Below, one piece after another: positions 36,533 to 44,773 of a stretch of 64,000 nt of DNA. The notes beneath the pieces were generated by a model. The model was not told the origin of the DNA, ran no database searches, and was given only the letters and a program-made list of their open reading frames with translations. The stretch is from DAITBA01 sp036824005 (GTDB lineage: Bacteria; Pseudomonadota; Gammaproteobacteria; Burkholderiales; Rhodocyclaceae): the NCBI GenBank assembly GCA_036824005.1, contig DAITBA010000001.1:682001-746000 (forward strand). The letters run 5' to 3'. A program made the position numbers and the translations under genes. Each line of letters opens with the position of its first letter. Position 1 is the stretch's first letter.

Positions 36533-36559
36533 CGCGGAGACGTTCTCCGCGTTTTTTTT
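36533..36559 (+). terminator. Rho-independent terminator after 6S RNA
   Basis: The perfect 8-base stem CGCGGAGA/TCTCCGCG with a 3-base loop is followed at once by eight T. It ends the zapA/6S transcript 40 bases before the methyltransferase gene. Confidence 0.92.
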
Positions 36560-36598
36560 GCCCGGACGCCCCGGCACCGTCCAGGCAGCGCCCCGACA

Positions 36599-37330
36599 AT
36601 GGACAAGCACGCACTCGACGAGAGCTTCGGCTATGAACGCGTAGCCGCGGACGAGCGCCGCCGCCGCATCCGCCTCGTCTTCGAATCGGTGGCGCCGCGC
36701 TACGATCTCATGAACGACCTCATGAGCTTCGGCATCCACCGTCTGTGGAAGCGCACGCTGGCGCGTCGCCTTGCGGAAGCGCGCGGCGTCGCCGTGGACC
36801 TCGCCGGCGGCACGGGCGATGTCGCGCGGCTGCTTGCCGGGAAGGGGCGCCGGGTGCTGGTCTGCGATCCGAGCCGGGCAATGATGGAAGAGGGACGCGG
36901 CCGCGCTGCCGTGCCCATCGAGTGGGTCGCCGGCGAGGCGGAAGCGCTGCCCTTCGCCGCCGCCAGTCTGGATCTGCTGACCGTGGCTTTCGGGCTGCGC
37001 AATGCCACGTGCCTGGAGGCGGCGCTGGCCGAGATCCGCCGCGTGCTGCGGCCAGGCGGGCGCTTTGTCTGTCTCGAATTTTCCCGACCCTACGCGTGGT
37101 TGCGGCCTTTTTACGACCTCTATTCCTTCCTGGTCATTCCGCGCCTCGGAGCGTGGGTGGCGCGCCAGCCGCTCGCCTACCAGTACTTGGTCGAGTCGAT
37201 CCGCCGCTTCCCGGATCAGGCACAGTTCGCCGCCCTGCTGCGCACCGCGGGTTTCACCGACGTGGCGTGGGAGAATCTCTCCTTCGGCATCGCCTGCCTG
37301 CACTTCGGCACCTGCCCCCGTGAAGCCTGA
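36599..37330 (+). CDS. UbiE/MenG-family quinone C-methyltransferase
   Basis: 243 residues. The class-I SAM fold has FESVAPRYDLMNDLMSFGIHRLWK, the SAM loop VAVDLAGGTGDVARLL, LTVAFGLRNATCLEAAL and RVLRPGGRFVCLEFSRP, all characteristic of UbiE/MenG. The sequence is diverged from the standard betaproteobacterial UbiE I can recall. Because the next gene is a MenA homolog overlapping it, demethylmenaquinone methylation is more likely than a ubiquinone role. No Shine-Dalgarno is obvious. Confidence 0.85.
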   Translation: MDKHALDESFGYERVAADERRRRIRLVFESVAPRYDLMNDLMSFGIHRLWKRTLARRLAEARGVAVDLAGGTGDVARLLAGKGRRVLVCDPSRAMMEEGRGRAAVPIEWVAGEAEALPFAAASLDLLTVAFGLRNATCLEAALAEIRRVLRPGGRFVCLEFSRPYAWLRPFYDLYSFLVIPRLGAWVARQPLAYQYLVESIRRFPDQAQFAALLRTAGFTDVAWENLSFGIACLHFGTCPREA

Positions 37331-38237
37331 ACCGATACCGACCGTTGTTGCGGCGGCACCGCGCGGCTGGCGCCTGTGGTGGGTGGCCATCCGTCCGCGC
37401 ACCCTGACGATGGCGATCGCACCGGTGCTGGTGGGCACGGCCCTGGCCTGGGGGCAAGGCGCGCCCATTGCCTGGGGGCCCGCTGTGGCCGCGCTGCTGG
37501 CGGCGCTGGCCATCCAGGCCGGGACGAACCTGCACAACGATGCTGCCGACCACGAGCGCGGCAACGATACGCCCGAGCGCGTTGGACCGCTGCGCGTCAC
37601 CGCGGCCGGCTGGGCGCGCTCGGAGGCGGTGCGCCGCGCGGCGCTGGTTGCCTTCGCATTGGCGCTGGCGCTCGGTCTGTACCTGGTGGCGGTCGGCGGC
37701 TGGCCGATCCTGGCCCTGGGACTGGCGTCGCTCATTGCCGGTTGGGCGTATTCCGGCGGGCCCCGGCCGATCTCCCACACGCCGCTGGGGGAGCTGTTCG
37801 TGCTTGTCTTCTTCGGCATAGTCGCCGTTACGGGCAGCCACTATCTGCAGAGTGCTACCCTCGCCGGCAGTGCGCTGCTCGCCGGTGCGGCGCTCGGCAG
37901 CTTCGCGGCGGCCGTGCTTATGATCAACAACTATCGCGACCTGGCGGACGATCTCGCTGTCGGGCGCTGGACGCTGGCTGCGGTTCTGGGCACGACGGGC
38001 GCGCGCCGTGCCTATGCCGCCATGATGTTGCTGCCCTTCGTTGTGCCGCTGCTGTTCGCGGTCGGGATGCCGGCGCATCGGGGCGCCTTGCTGGCACTTC
38101 TGGTGCTGCCGCAGTCGTTGTCGCTGGTACGCCGGGTGGCGTGCACCGAGGGCGCGGCCCTGAATGCGTTGCTGGCCGAGACGGCGCGCACGCAGTTGCT
38201 GTTCGGTGCGCTGCTCGCCGTGGGCGTTAGCTTGTGA
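37320..38237 (+). CDS. menA: 1,4-dihydroxy-2-naphthoate polyprenyltransferase (MenA-like UbiA superfamily)
   Basis: 305 residues from GTG 37320, which overlaps the preceding gene by 11 bases. About eight to nine membrane segments carry the prenyl-diphosphate motif NLHNDAADHERGNDT near residue 72 and a second acidic motif MINNYRDLADD near residue 202. The segment YSGGPRPISHTPLGELFVLVFFG is typical of MenA. The enzyme would attach the isoprenoid tail in menaquinone synthesis. Other UbiA-family prenyltransferases are possible. Confidence 0.85.
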   Translation: MKPEPIPTVVAAAPRGWRLWWVAIRPRTLTMAIAPVLVGTALAWGQGAPIAWGPAVAALLAALAIQAGTNLHNDAADHERGNDTPERVGPLRVTAAGWARSEAVRRAALVAFALALALGLYLVAVGGWPILALGLASLIAGWAYSGGPRPISHTPLGELFVLVFFGIVAVTGSHYLQSATLAGSALLAGAALGSFAAAVLMINNYRDLADDLAVGRWTLAAVLGTTGARRAYAAMMLLPFVVPLLFAVGMPAHRGALLALLVLPQSLSLVRRVACTEGAALNALLAETARTQLLFGALLAVGVSL

Positions 38238-39100
38238 ATCCGGTCGTCGATATTCTACTGCCGGCGGCGCTCGCGTTCATCATGTTCGCCCTTGGCTTGA
38301 CCCTCGTGGTCGAGGATTTCCGGCGTGTATTCGCGCGGCCGCGGGCGATCGCCATCGGCCTGTTCGGCCAGATCGTCCTGCTCCCGGCTGCGGCTTATGT
38401 CGTGGCGCAGATCTTCCGCCTGCCAGTGGAGATGGCGGTCGGCCTGATGATTCTGGCCGCGTGCCCGGGCGGCGTCAGCTCCGGGCTCATCACCCACCTC
38501 GCGCGTGGTGAGACGGCGCTGTCGATTTCGCTCACCGCCGTGACCAGCGTCGCGGCGGTCGCTACCGTGCCCTTCGTGGTGGACCGGGCGTTGGCGCATT
38601 TCACCGGCGTCGGCATTGCGGCGGAGCTGTCCGTGGCCAGGCTGGTGCGCGGCGTGTTTCTGCTTACCACGGTGCCCGTTGCCGTCGGCATGGCGCTGCG
38701 TCACTTTCGCCCGGCTCTGACTGCGCGCATCGGCAAAGGTGCGGAGCGGCTGGCGACGGCGCTGTTCGTGCTGATCGTCGTGGCGACGTTCGTCAATCAG
38801 CGCCAGGCGCTCTTCGACCACTTGGCCGACATCGGGCCCGCGGCGGCCCTGCTCAACTTGCTTGTCATGGGTGGCGGCTTTGCACTGGCGGCTGCTGCCG
38901 GACTTGCGCTGCGCGACCGCATCGCCATTGCCGCGGAATGCGGCCTGCAGAACGCGGCGCTGGGCATATTCGTCGCTGCGAGCGTCCTCCAGGCGCCGGC
39001 CATGACCATCCCCAGCGTCGTCTATGCCTTCCTGATGAACGTCAGCGCCATCACCTTCATTTTCTACCTGCGCAGCCATCGCCGGGCGGTGGCGGTTTAG
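38234..39100 (+). CDS. Bile acid:sodium symporter (BASS) family transporter
   Basis: 288 residues starting at GTG 38234, overlapping menA by four bases (GTGA). About nine to ten membrane segments are seen, with the family elements AACPGGVSSGLITHLARGETALSISLTAVTS and AECGLQNAALGIFVAASVL, which correspond to the two crossover sodium-site regions. Family members carry organic anions such as pantoate, pyruvate or steroids. The substrate is unknown. Confidence 0.85.
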   Translation: MNPVVDILLPAALAFIMFALGLTLVVEDFRRVFARPRAIAIGLFGQIVLLPAAAYVVAQIFRLPVEMAVGLMILAACPGGVSSGLITHLARGETALSISLTAVTSVAAVATVPFVVDRALAHFTGVGIAAELSVARLVRGVFLLTTVPVAVGMALRHFRPALTARIGKGAERLATALFVLIVVATFVNQRQALFDHLADIGPAAALLNLLVMGGGFALAAAAGLALRDRIAIAAECGLQNAALGIFVAASVLQAPAMTIPSVVYAFLMNVSAITFIFYLRSHRRAVAV

Positions 39101-39109
39101 GGACGTGAC

Positions 39110-39576
<467 letters not shown>

Positions 39577-39580
<4 letters not shown>

Positions 39581-39696
39581 GCGTGTTGTGGCCGGTCTAT
39601 TTCGCGCCGGCGCACCCGCTCGATCGCGCCTTGGGTCCCGGTATGTGGCACCGGCGACGGAGGTGCCGAGTGCGCAAATCGGGTGAAGTCAATTAA
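39577..39696 (+). CDS. Possible small gene coupled to the EVE gene
   Basis: A 39-residue frame starts with an ATGA overlap on the EVE stop codon and ends at TAA overlapping the convergent dsrE-like gene stop. The sequence is MSVLWPVYFAPAHPLDR then a basic tail (WHRRRRCRVRK). I recognise no family. It may be a chance frame or the remnant of a decayed neighbour. Confidence 0.2.
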
Positions 39697-40127
39697 GGCT
39701 TGAGGTAGGCGAAGCCTTCCTGGGACTGGAGCCGGCTCACCTCGGCCACACCCGACGGGACGATCTTCGCCTCGGGAATGACGCGGCTCCTATCGATCTT
39801 GTTGCGCTCCAGCGTGAAGTTGCAGACGCGGAATTCCACGCCCTTGGCTGCCAGGTCCTCGACGATCACGTTGTACGGATTCTTGTTCTTGTCCTCGGCG
39901 CCCTGGAGCAGAAAGTTCACGCCAGCCGCATGGGTGACGACGACGATCTTTGCCTTGGGGTCGGCCTCGAGGTGGTTGCGGATGTTGCGCAAGCCATTGC
40001 TCGCCTGTTCTAGACCTTCGTTGACGTGATAGACCACCTTCACCTCGCCAGCGGCGAAGGTTGTTGCTGCGGATACGGAAAAAACAAGCGCCAACGCCAG
40101 ACGGCGCAGCAGGGCAACGGAACGCAT
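39693..40127 (-). CDS. Exported DsrE-family protein
   Basis: 144 residues with a signal peptide (hydrophobic residues 6-24, cleavage near FAAG). The DsrE/DsrF-like fold shows VKVVYHVNEGLEQASNGLRNIRNHL, KIVVVTHAAGVNFLLQGA and a single Cys in GVEFRVCNFTLERN. This is the position where DsrE-like sulfur carriers hold the persulfide. Periplasmic members are common in sulfur oxidisers and denitrifiers. A good AGGAGACC Shine-Dalgarno precedes ATG 40127. Confidence 0.85.
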   Translation of the reverse strand: MRSVALLRRLALALVFSVSAATTFAAGEVKVVYHVNEGLEQASNGLRNIRNHLEADPKAKIVVVTHAAGVNFLLQGAEDKNKNPYNVIVEDLAAKGVEFRVCNFTLERNKIDRSRVIPEAKIVPSGVAEVSRLQSQEGFAYLKP

Positions 40128-40295
40128 GGTCGGGTCTCCTCTGTCGTAGGTATTGCTGCGCCGTCGTTACGCGGGCAGTAGTTTCAGCATAAGCGATGCT
40201 GCCTCGGAGGCAAGAGAGATCTTTGATCGTTCCATAGAACGGATTGACGGGCCTGCCCGCGCCACGCGATGTTTGGCGCGGCCCATAGCATGCAC

Positions 40296-41048
40296 CTAGC
40301 GCATTTGCAGCGCGCTTTTCTGGGCGGCAACGAGGCGGGCGATGCCCTGCACCGACAGGCTGAGCAGAGCATCCAGCTCGGTGCGCGAGAACGGCGCGCC
40401 TTCCGCCGTGCCCTGCACTTCGACAAAGCCGCCGTTGCCGGTCATGACGACGTTCATGTCGGTGTCGCAGGCGGAGTCTTCGGCGTAGTCGAGGTCGAGC
40501 ACGGGCACGCCGTTGTAGATGCCCACGGAAACCGCCGCCACCAGATCGCGCAGCGGATTGCGCGTCAGCTCACCTGCCGTCATGAGCGCCGATACCGTAT
40601 CGTAGAGGGCGACGCAGCCGCCCGTGATGGCCGCGGTGCGCGTGCCGCCGTCGGCCTGTATGACGTCGCAATCGATGGTGATGGTGCGCTCGCCGAGTAA
40701 CGCCAGGTCGGTGATGGCGCGCAGACTGCGGCCGATCAGGCGCTGTATTTCCTGGGTGCGGCCGCTTTGCCTGCCCTTGGCGGCTTCGCGCTGCGTGCGC
40801 GTGTGCGTCGAGCGCGGCAGCATGCCATATTCGGCGGTGAGCCAGCCACGATTCTTGCCACGCAGAAAGCCCGGCACGGTGTCCTCGACGCTCGCGGTGC
40901 ACAATACGCGCGTGTCGCCGAACTCGATCAGCACCGATCCCTCAGCATGTTTGGTGTATCCCCGCGTGATGCGCACCGGCCGCAGCGCTTCCGGCTCCCT
41001 GCCGCTCGGACGCTGCGCCGCGGCGGCCGCGACCTTCCCGTTGCTCAC
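40296..41048 (-). CDS. rph: Ribonuclease PH
   Basis: 250 residues, slightly longer than the usual ~240 because of an N-terminal extension (MSNGKVAAAAAQRPSGREP). The core has ITRGYTKHAEGSVLIEFGDTRVLCTASVE, GWLTAEYGMLPRSTHTRTQREAAKGRQSGRTQEIQRLIGRSLRA and CDVIQADGGTRTAAITG, which are the phosphate- and tRNA-binding elements. RNase PH trims tRNA 3' ends by phosphorolysis. It is the last gene of the kinase-phosphatase-rph run. Confidence 0.96.
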   Translation of the reverse strand: MSNGKVAAAAAQRPSGREPEALRPVRITRGYTKHAEGSVLIEFGDTRVLCTASVEDTVPGFLRGKNRGWLTAEYGMLPRSTHTRTQREAAKGRQSGRTQEIQRLIGRSLRAITDLALLGERTITIDCDVIQADGGTRTAAITGGCVALYDTVSALMTAGELTRNPLRDLVAAVSVGIYNGVPVLDLDYAEDSACDTDMNVVMTGNGGFVEVQGTAEGAPFSRTELDALLSLSVQGIARLVAAQKSALQMR

Positions 41049-41058
41049 TCCCGACTCC

Positions 41059-41976
41059 TCACTTTGAATACTTCTGGATGGCGGCGTTGATTTCCTGAAT
41101 CGCGCGCTCGATCTCCTCGTCGGTGAGATCCGATTCGCCTAGCTGTGCGCGGTCCTTGCTGAATCCACCCATCTGGGTCGTAATCCGCCCGGCCGGCATC
41201 GTCTGGGTCGATACGGCGCCGAGCTCGGTCTCGCCGTAGCTCTGCTCCCACATCATGGTCAGCATGCTCAGGTTGTCGCATTGTTTGCCGGCCTGCTCCT
41301 CCGCCTTCTGCAGCAGCTTCGGCACGGCTTGCATCAGGCTGGCGCCGGAGAGACTGCGCGCAATGGTATCGCCGCCCAGCGGTCCCCACGCACCGTCTGT
41401 GCACAGCACGAGGACATCGCCGGCCATGAGTGGCGTCTTGCGCGAAAACTCGATCTGCGGCGCGCTCAAGCCGCCGAGGCAGCTGAACACGCGGTTTCGC
41501 GCCGGGTGGTTGGCAGCTTCCTGTTCGGCGATCAAGCCGTGGTCGAGCATCAGCTGCACGCGCGAATGGTCCCGCGTCTGGGCAGCGATTCGGCCGGCGC
41601 GCACGAGATAGAGCCGGGAATCGCCGGCGTGCGCCCAGTAGGCAACGTTGTCCTGCACGATGGACGCCACGCAGGTGGTGCGCGGCGCGTCCTTGACGGA
41701 ATTCTCGCCGGTGTAATCGAGGATGGCGTGATGGGCGTTGGTGAGTACCCGCGACAGGAAAAGAAAGGGATCGGGCAACCGCGACCGCGCCTCGCGCTGG
41801 AAATTCTCAACGATGTACTGCACAGCGATCTGTGCCGCCACTTCGCCGTGCAGGTGGCCACCCATACCATCGGCGATCACCATCAGCAGCGCATCGCGGG
41901 AATAACTATAGGCGACGCGGTCCTGGTTGGACGCGCGCCGGCCGATGCGGCTTTCCTGATAAATGGTGAATTTCAT
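41059..41976 (-). CDS. PP2C-type serine/threonine phosphatase
   Basis: 305 residues from ATG 41976. The metal-binding PP2C motifs are NQDRVAY, MVIADGMGGHLHGE, YWAHAGDSRLYLVRAG, LCTDGAWG and QCDNLSMLTM. After the catalytic domain (about residue 240) comes a low-complexity Thr/Gly/Gln tail and an acidic C-terminal helix (DLTDEEIERAIQEINAAIQK). It overlaps the kinase gene by four bases, so the two form a reversible phosphorylation pair. The targets are unknown. Confidence 0.92.
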   Translation of the reverse strand: MKFTIYQESRIGRRASNQDRVAYSYSRDALLMVIADGMGGHLHGEVAAQIAVQYIVENFQREARSRLPDPFLFLSRVLTNAHHAILDYTGENSVKDAPRTTCVASIVQDNVAYWAHAGDSRLYLVRAGRIAAQTRDHSRVQLMLDHGLIAEQEAANHPARNRVFSCLGGLSAPQIEFSRKTPLMAGDVLVLCTDGAWGPLGGDTIARSLSGASLMQAVPKLLQKAEEQAGKQCDNLSMLTMMWEQSYGETELGAVSTQTMPAGRITTQMGGFSKDRAQLGESDLTDEEIERAIQEINAAIQKYSK

Positions 41977-42914
41977 CTCGCCATGAATTCCCTCAGGCGC
42001 AGGCGCAGCGAGCCGAGCAGTCCGGGTCGCGGATGGCGGCGCTGCTTCGACGCCAGTGTCTTCTGCAGGGCGAAGACGCTCTGCGGCCGCTCGAGGTGAT
42101 CCAGATGCATGCACCAGTCTATCGTCTTGAGCAACTGCGGCGAGTACTTGGCTTCCCAGCGTCGCTGGGCCGGCACTACTTGGTCGTTGCGTACGCGCGC
42201 GTCCGCCGCTTGGGGCGCCGTGCCCGACAGGCAGGCATACATGCTGGCGCCGACGCTGTAGATGTCGCTCCATGGGCCGAGCTGGTCGCGGCCGCCATAT
42301 TGCTCGGGCGAGGCGAAGCCGGGCGTGTACATCGGCTTGAGCATGGGCGTGTCCGCCGCCAACGTCTGTCGCGCCGCGCCGAAATCCAGCAGCACGGGCG
42401 TGCCGTCGTTGCGCACGTAGATGTTCGAGGGCTTGATGTCCAGATGCAGCAGTTTCTGCGCATGCACTTCACGCAGGCCGTTGAGCAGCCGTGTAAACAC
42501 GCCGCGCAGGAAATTCTCGCGCACGTTGCCCTTGTGCTTCTGCACGTATTCCTGCAGCGTGCGTCCGCGCTCGTAGCGCATGACCATGTAGACCGTGTCG
42601 TTGGCGCGAAAGAAATTCAATACGCGCACGACATTGGGATGGGATAACCCGGCCAGCGCCCGTCCTTCCTCGAAGAAGCACTTCATGCCGTAGCGGAAGG
42701 GCGTCAGGTTCTCATCGGCGATGGTCGGCAGGACGTCGCCCTCTCGGCGCAGGGCAAGCGAGTTGGGCAGGTATTCCTTGATGGCAACCGGCGTGCCGTC
42801 TTCGTCATAAGCAAGATAGACGATCGAGAACCCGCCGAGGGAGATCTGGCGTTCGATGCGGTAATGCTCGAGCTGATACCCTGGTGGTAGCGGCTGGTTC
42901 GCTTGTTGCGGCAT
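41973..42914 (-). CDS. Serine/threonine protein kinase
   Basis: 313 residues from ATG 42914. The Hanks-type kinase core has the glycine loop ISLGGFSIVYLA, the ATP lysine in PVAIKEYLP, the catalytic loop LLHLDIKPSNIYV, DFGAARQT and SPEQYGG. The loop has Leu instead of Arg before the catalytic Asp (a non-RD kinase), so activation may not need loop phosphorylation. The C-terminus is basic (RLRLREF) with no membrane span. The cognate phosphatase follows directly. Confidence 0.92.
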   Translation of the reverse strand: MPQQANQPLPPGYQLEHYRIERQISLGGFSIVYLAYDEDGTPVAIKEYLPNSLALRREGDVLPTIADENLTPFRYGMKCFFEEGRALAGLSHPNVVRVLNFFRANDTVYMVMRYERGRTLQEYVQKHKGNVRENFLRGVFTRLLNGLREVHAQKLLHLDIKPSNIYVRNDGTPVLLDFGAARQTLAADTPMLKPMYTPGFASPEQYGGRDQLGPWSDIYSVGASMYACLSGTAPQAADARVRNDQVVPAQRRWEAKYSPQLLKTIDWCMHLDHLERPQSVFALQKTLASKQRRHPRPGLLGSLRLRLREFMAR

Positions 42915-42998
42915 GAGACTGATATGATTCGAGTTTGGGCGGGATTGTCGAGCTTTGCCGCTAGCCTGTAAAGCCGCCTCCGTACCCAGGGAGCCGAC

Positions 42999-43865
42999 AT
43001 GATCTACAGCATGACTGGTTACGCGGTCCATAGCAGGGATATCGGACGCGGCGTGCTGCACCTTGAACTGCGCAGCGTCAATTCCCGCTACCTGGACATC
43101 AGCTTCCGCGTTCCCGAGGAACTGCGCGCCCTGGAACCGCAGTTGCGCGAGCAGATCGGCGCCCGCGTGAACCGCGGCAAGGTCGAGTGTCGCATCAATC
43201 TTACTCCGTCCACCACCGCGCCGCGCGAGCCGACGCTCAACCAGACCGTGTTGCGCCAGTTGCGTACCCTGCAGGAGGCGGTTCGCATCGAGCTGTCGGA
43301 CGCCGCCCCCCTTTCCGTGGCTGAGGCGCTGCGTTGGCCGGGGGTGCTGGGCGACGACGCCATCGCGGCCGAGAGCCTGCAAGGAGAATGTGCCCAGCTT
43401 GCGGCGGCGACGCTGGACGAGTTCGTGTCCACCCGCGCCCGGGAAGGGGAGAAGCTGGCGGCCATGATCGCCAGCCGCATCGCCCGCATGCGCGAGCTGG
43501 TGGGCGAGGTGGCGCCGAAGCTGCCCGCCATCCTGGCTGACTATCAGGAGCGCCTGGCAGCCAAGCTGCGCGACGCCCTGGCCAGCGCCGACGAGGAGCG
43601 CATTCGCCAGGAAGTGGGCCTGTTCGCCGCGCGCATCGATGTCGCCGAGGAGTTGTCGCGCCTGGGCGCTCATCTCGACGAGGTGTCGCGGGTGCTCAAG
43701 CATGGCGGGGCCGCGGGCAAGCGGCTCGATTTCCTGATGCAGGAACTGAATCGGGAAGCCAACACGCTGGCGTCGAAGTCGGTATCGAGTGAGCTGACCG
43801 CAATCGCGCTGGAACTGAAGCTGCTAATCGAGCAGATGCGCGAACAGATCCAGAACATCGAATGA
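42999..43865 (+). CDS. YicC/YloC-family endoribonuclease
   Basis: 288 residues. The N-terminal domain MIYSMTGYAVHSRDIGRGVLHLELRSVNSRYLDISFRVPEELRALE is diagnostic. The C-terminal DUF1732 part has RLDFLMQELNREANTLASKS and ends ELKLLIEQMREQIQNIE. The family cleaves some RNAs in Escherichia coli and Bacillus. It overlaps gmk by four bases, in the conserved yicC-gmk-rpoZ-spoT order, and diverges from the kinase gene. Confidence 0.94.
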   Translation: MIYSMTGYAVHSRDIGRGVLHLELRSVNSRYLDISFRVPEELRALEPQLREQIGARVNRGKVECRINLTPSTTAPREPTLNQTVLRQLRTLQEAVRIELSDAAPLSVAEALRWPGVLGDDAIAAESLQGECAQLAAATLDEFVSTRAREGEKLAAMIASRIARMRELVGEVAPKLPAILADYQERLAAKLRDALASADEERIRQEVGLFAARIDVAEELSRLGAHLDEVSRVLKHGGAAGKRLDFLMQELNREANTLASKSVSSELTAIALELKLLIEQMREQIQNIE

Positions 43866-44548
43866 CGCAGCCGGACGATGGCGTGCGGGCGGATTCCGGC
43901 CGTGTCGCCGCCGGCACGGTGGGTGCGGCGACCGTGACCGGCATTTTGTTCGTCGTCTCCGCGCCTTCGGGCGCCGGCAAGACGACCCTGGTGACCGGCT
44001 TGCTGCGGCGCGATAGGCACGTGCAGTTGTCGATTTCCTACACGACGCGCCCGCCACGACCGGGCGAGCAGAACGGGCGCGAGTACCACTTCACGGACGT
44101 GGCGAAATTCGATGCCATGCGCGAGCGGGGCGACTTCGTCGAATCGGCGCACGTACATGGGAACTACTACGGTACGTCCCGGGTCTGGCTGGAAGAGCAG
44201 CTGCAAGCCGGGCGCGATGTCGTGTTGGAGATCGACTGGCAGGGTGCGCGGCAGGTGCGCAAGCTCTTTCCCGATGCTGTAAGCATTTTCGTACTGCCGC
44301 CGTCGCCGGGGGAACTTGAGCGCCGGTTGCGCGGCCGGGGGCAGGACAGCGCCGAAGTCATCGCCCGCCGGCTGAACGCCGCGCGCGACGAAATGCGGCA
44401 CGTGTCCGAGTTCGATTATGTTATTATTAATAAAGAGTTAGATGATGCATTACTGGAGCTGCAGGCGGTCGTGCGAGCCGCGCGACTGCGCTATGCGGTG
44501 CAAAGCCGGCGTCATCCCCACCTATTCAAATCCATCGAACAGGACTAA
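43862..44548 (+). CDS. gmk: Guanylate kinase
   Basis: 228 residues, about 20 longer than usual because the start that overlaps yicC (ATGA) adds a polar N-terminal extension before FVVSAPSGAGKTTLV, the P-loop. A later start cannot be excluded. GMP-binding elements are SYTTRPPRPGEQNGREYHF and DWQGARQVRKLFP, and the lid is RRLRGRGQDSAEVIARRL. The enzyme converts GMP to GDP. Confidence 0.96.
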   Translation: MTQPDDGVRADSGRVAAGTVGAATVTGILFVVSAPSGAGKTTLVTGLLRRDRHVQLSISYTTRPPRPGEQNGREYHFTDVAKFDAMRERGDFVESAHVHGNYYGTSRVWLEEQLQAGRDVVLEIDWQGARQVRKLFPDAVSIFVLPPSPGELERRLRGRGQDSAEVIARRLNAARDEMRHVSEFDYVIINKELDDALLELQAVVRAARLRYAVQSRRHPHLFKSIEQD

Positions 44549-44551
44549 CCC

Positions 44552-44758
44552 ATGGCCCGCATCACCGTAGATGACTGCCTCAAGAAGGTGCCCAACCGCT
44601 TTCAACTGACCTTGGCCGCGACCTATCGCGCGCGTCAGATTTCCGCCGGAGCATCGCCCATGATCGAGGGCGAAAAAGACAAGCCCACGGTAATTGCCCT
44701 GCGGGAGATCGCCGCCGGCAAGGTTGGGCTGGAAGTGCTCAATCGCGGGCAGGCGTGA
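44552..44758 (+). CDS. rpoZ: RNA polymerase omega subunit
   Basis: 68 residues. MARITVDDCLKKVPNRFQLTLAATYRARQI and PTVIALREIAAGKVG are the conserved omega segments. It follows gmk by three bases and precedes spoT by 15. Omega aids assembly of the beta' subunit and forms part of one ppGpp site, fitting its neighbour. Confidence 0.97.
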   Translation: MARITVDDCLKKVPNRFQLTLAATYRARQISAGASPMIEGEKDKPTVIALREIAAGKVGLEVLNRGQA

Positions 44759-44773
44759 CCGCGATGATGTGAC

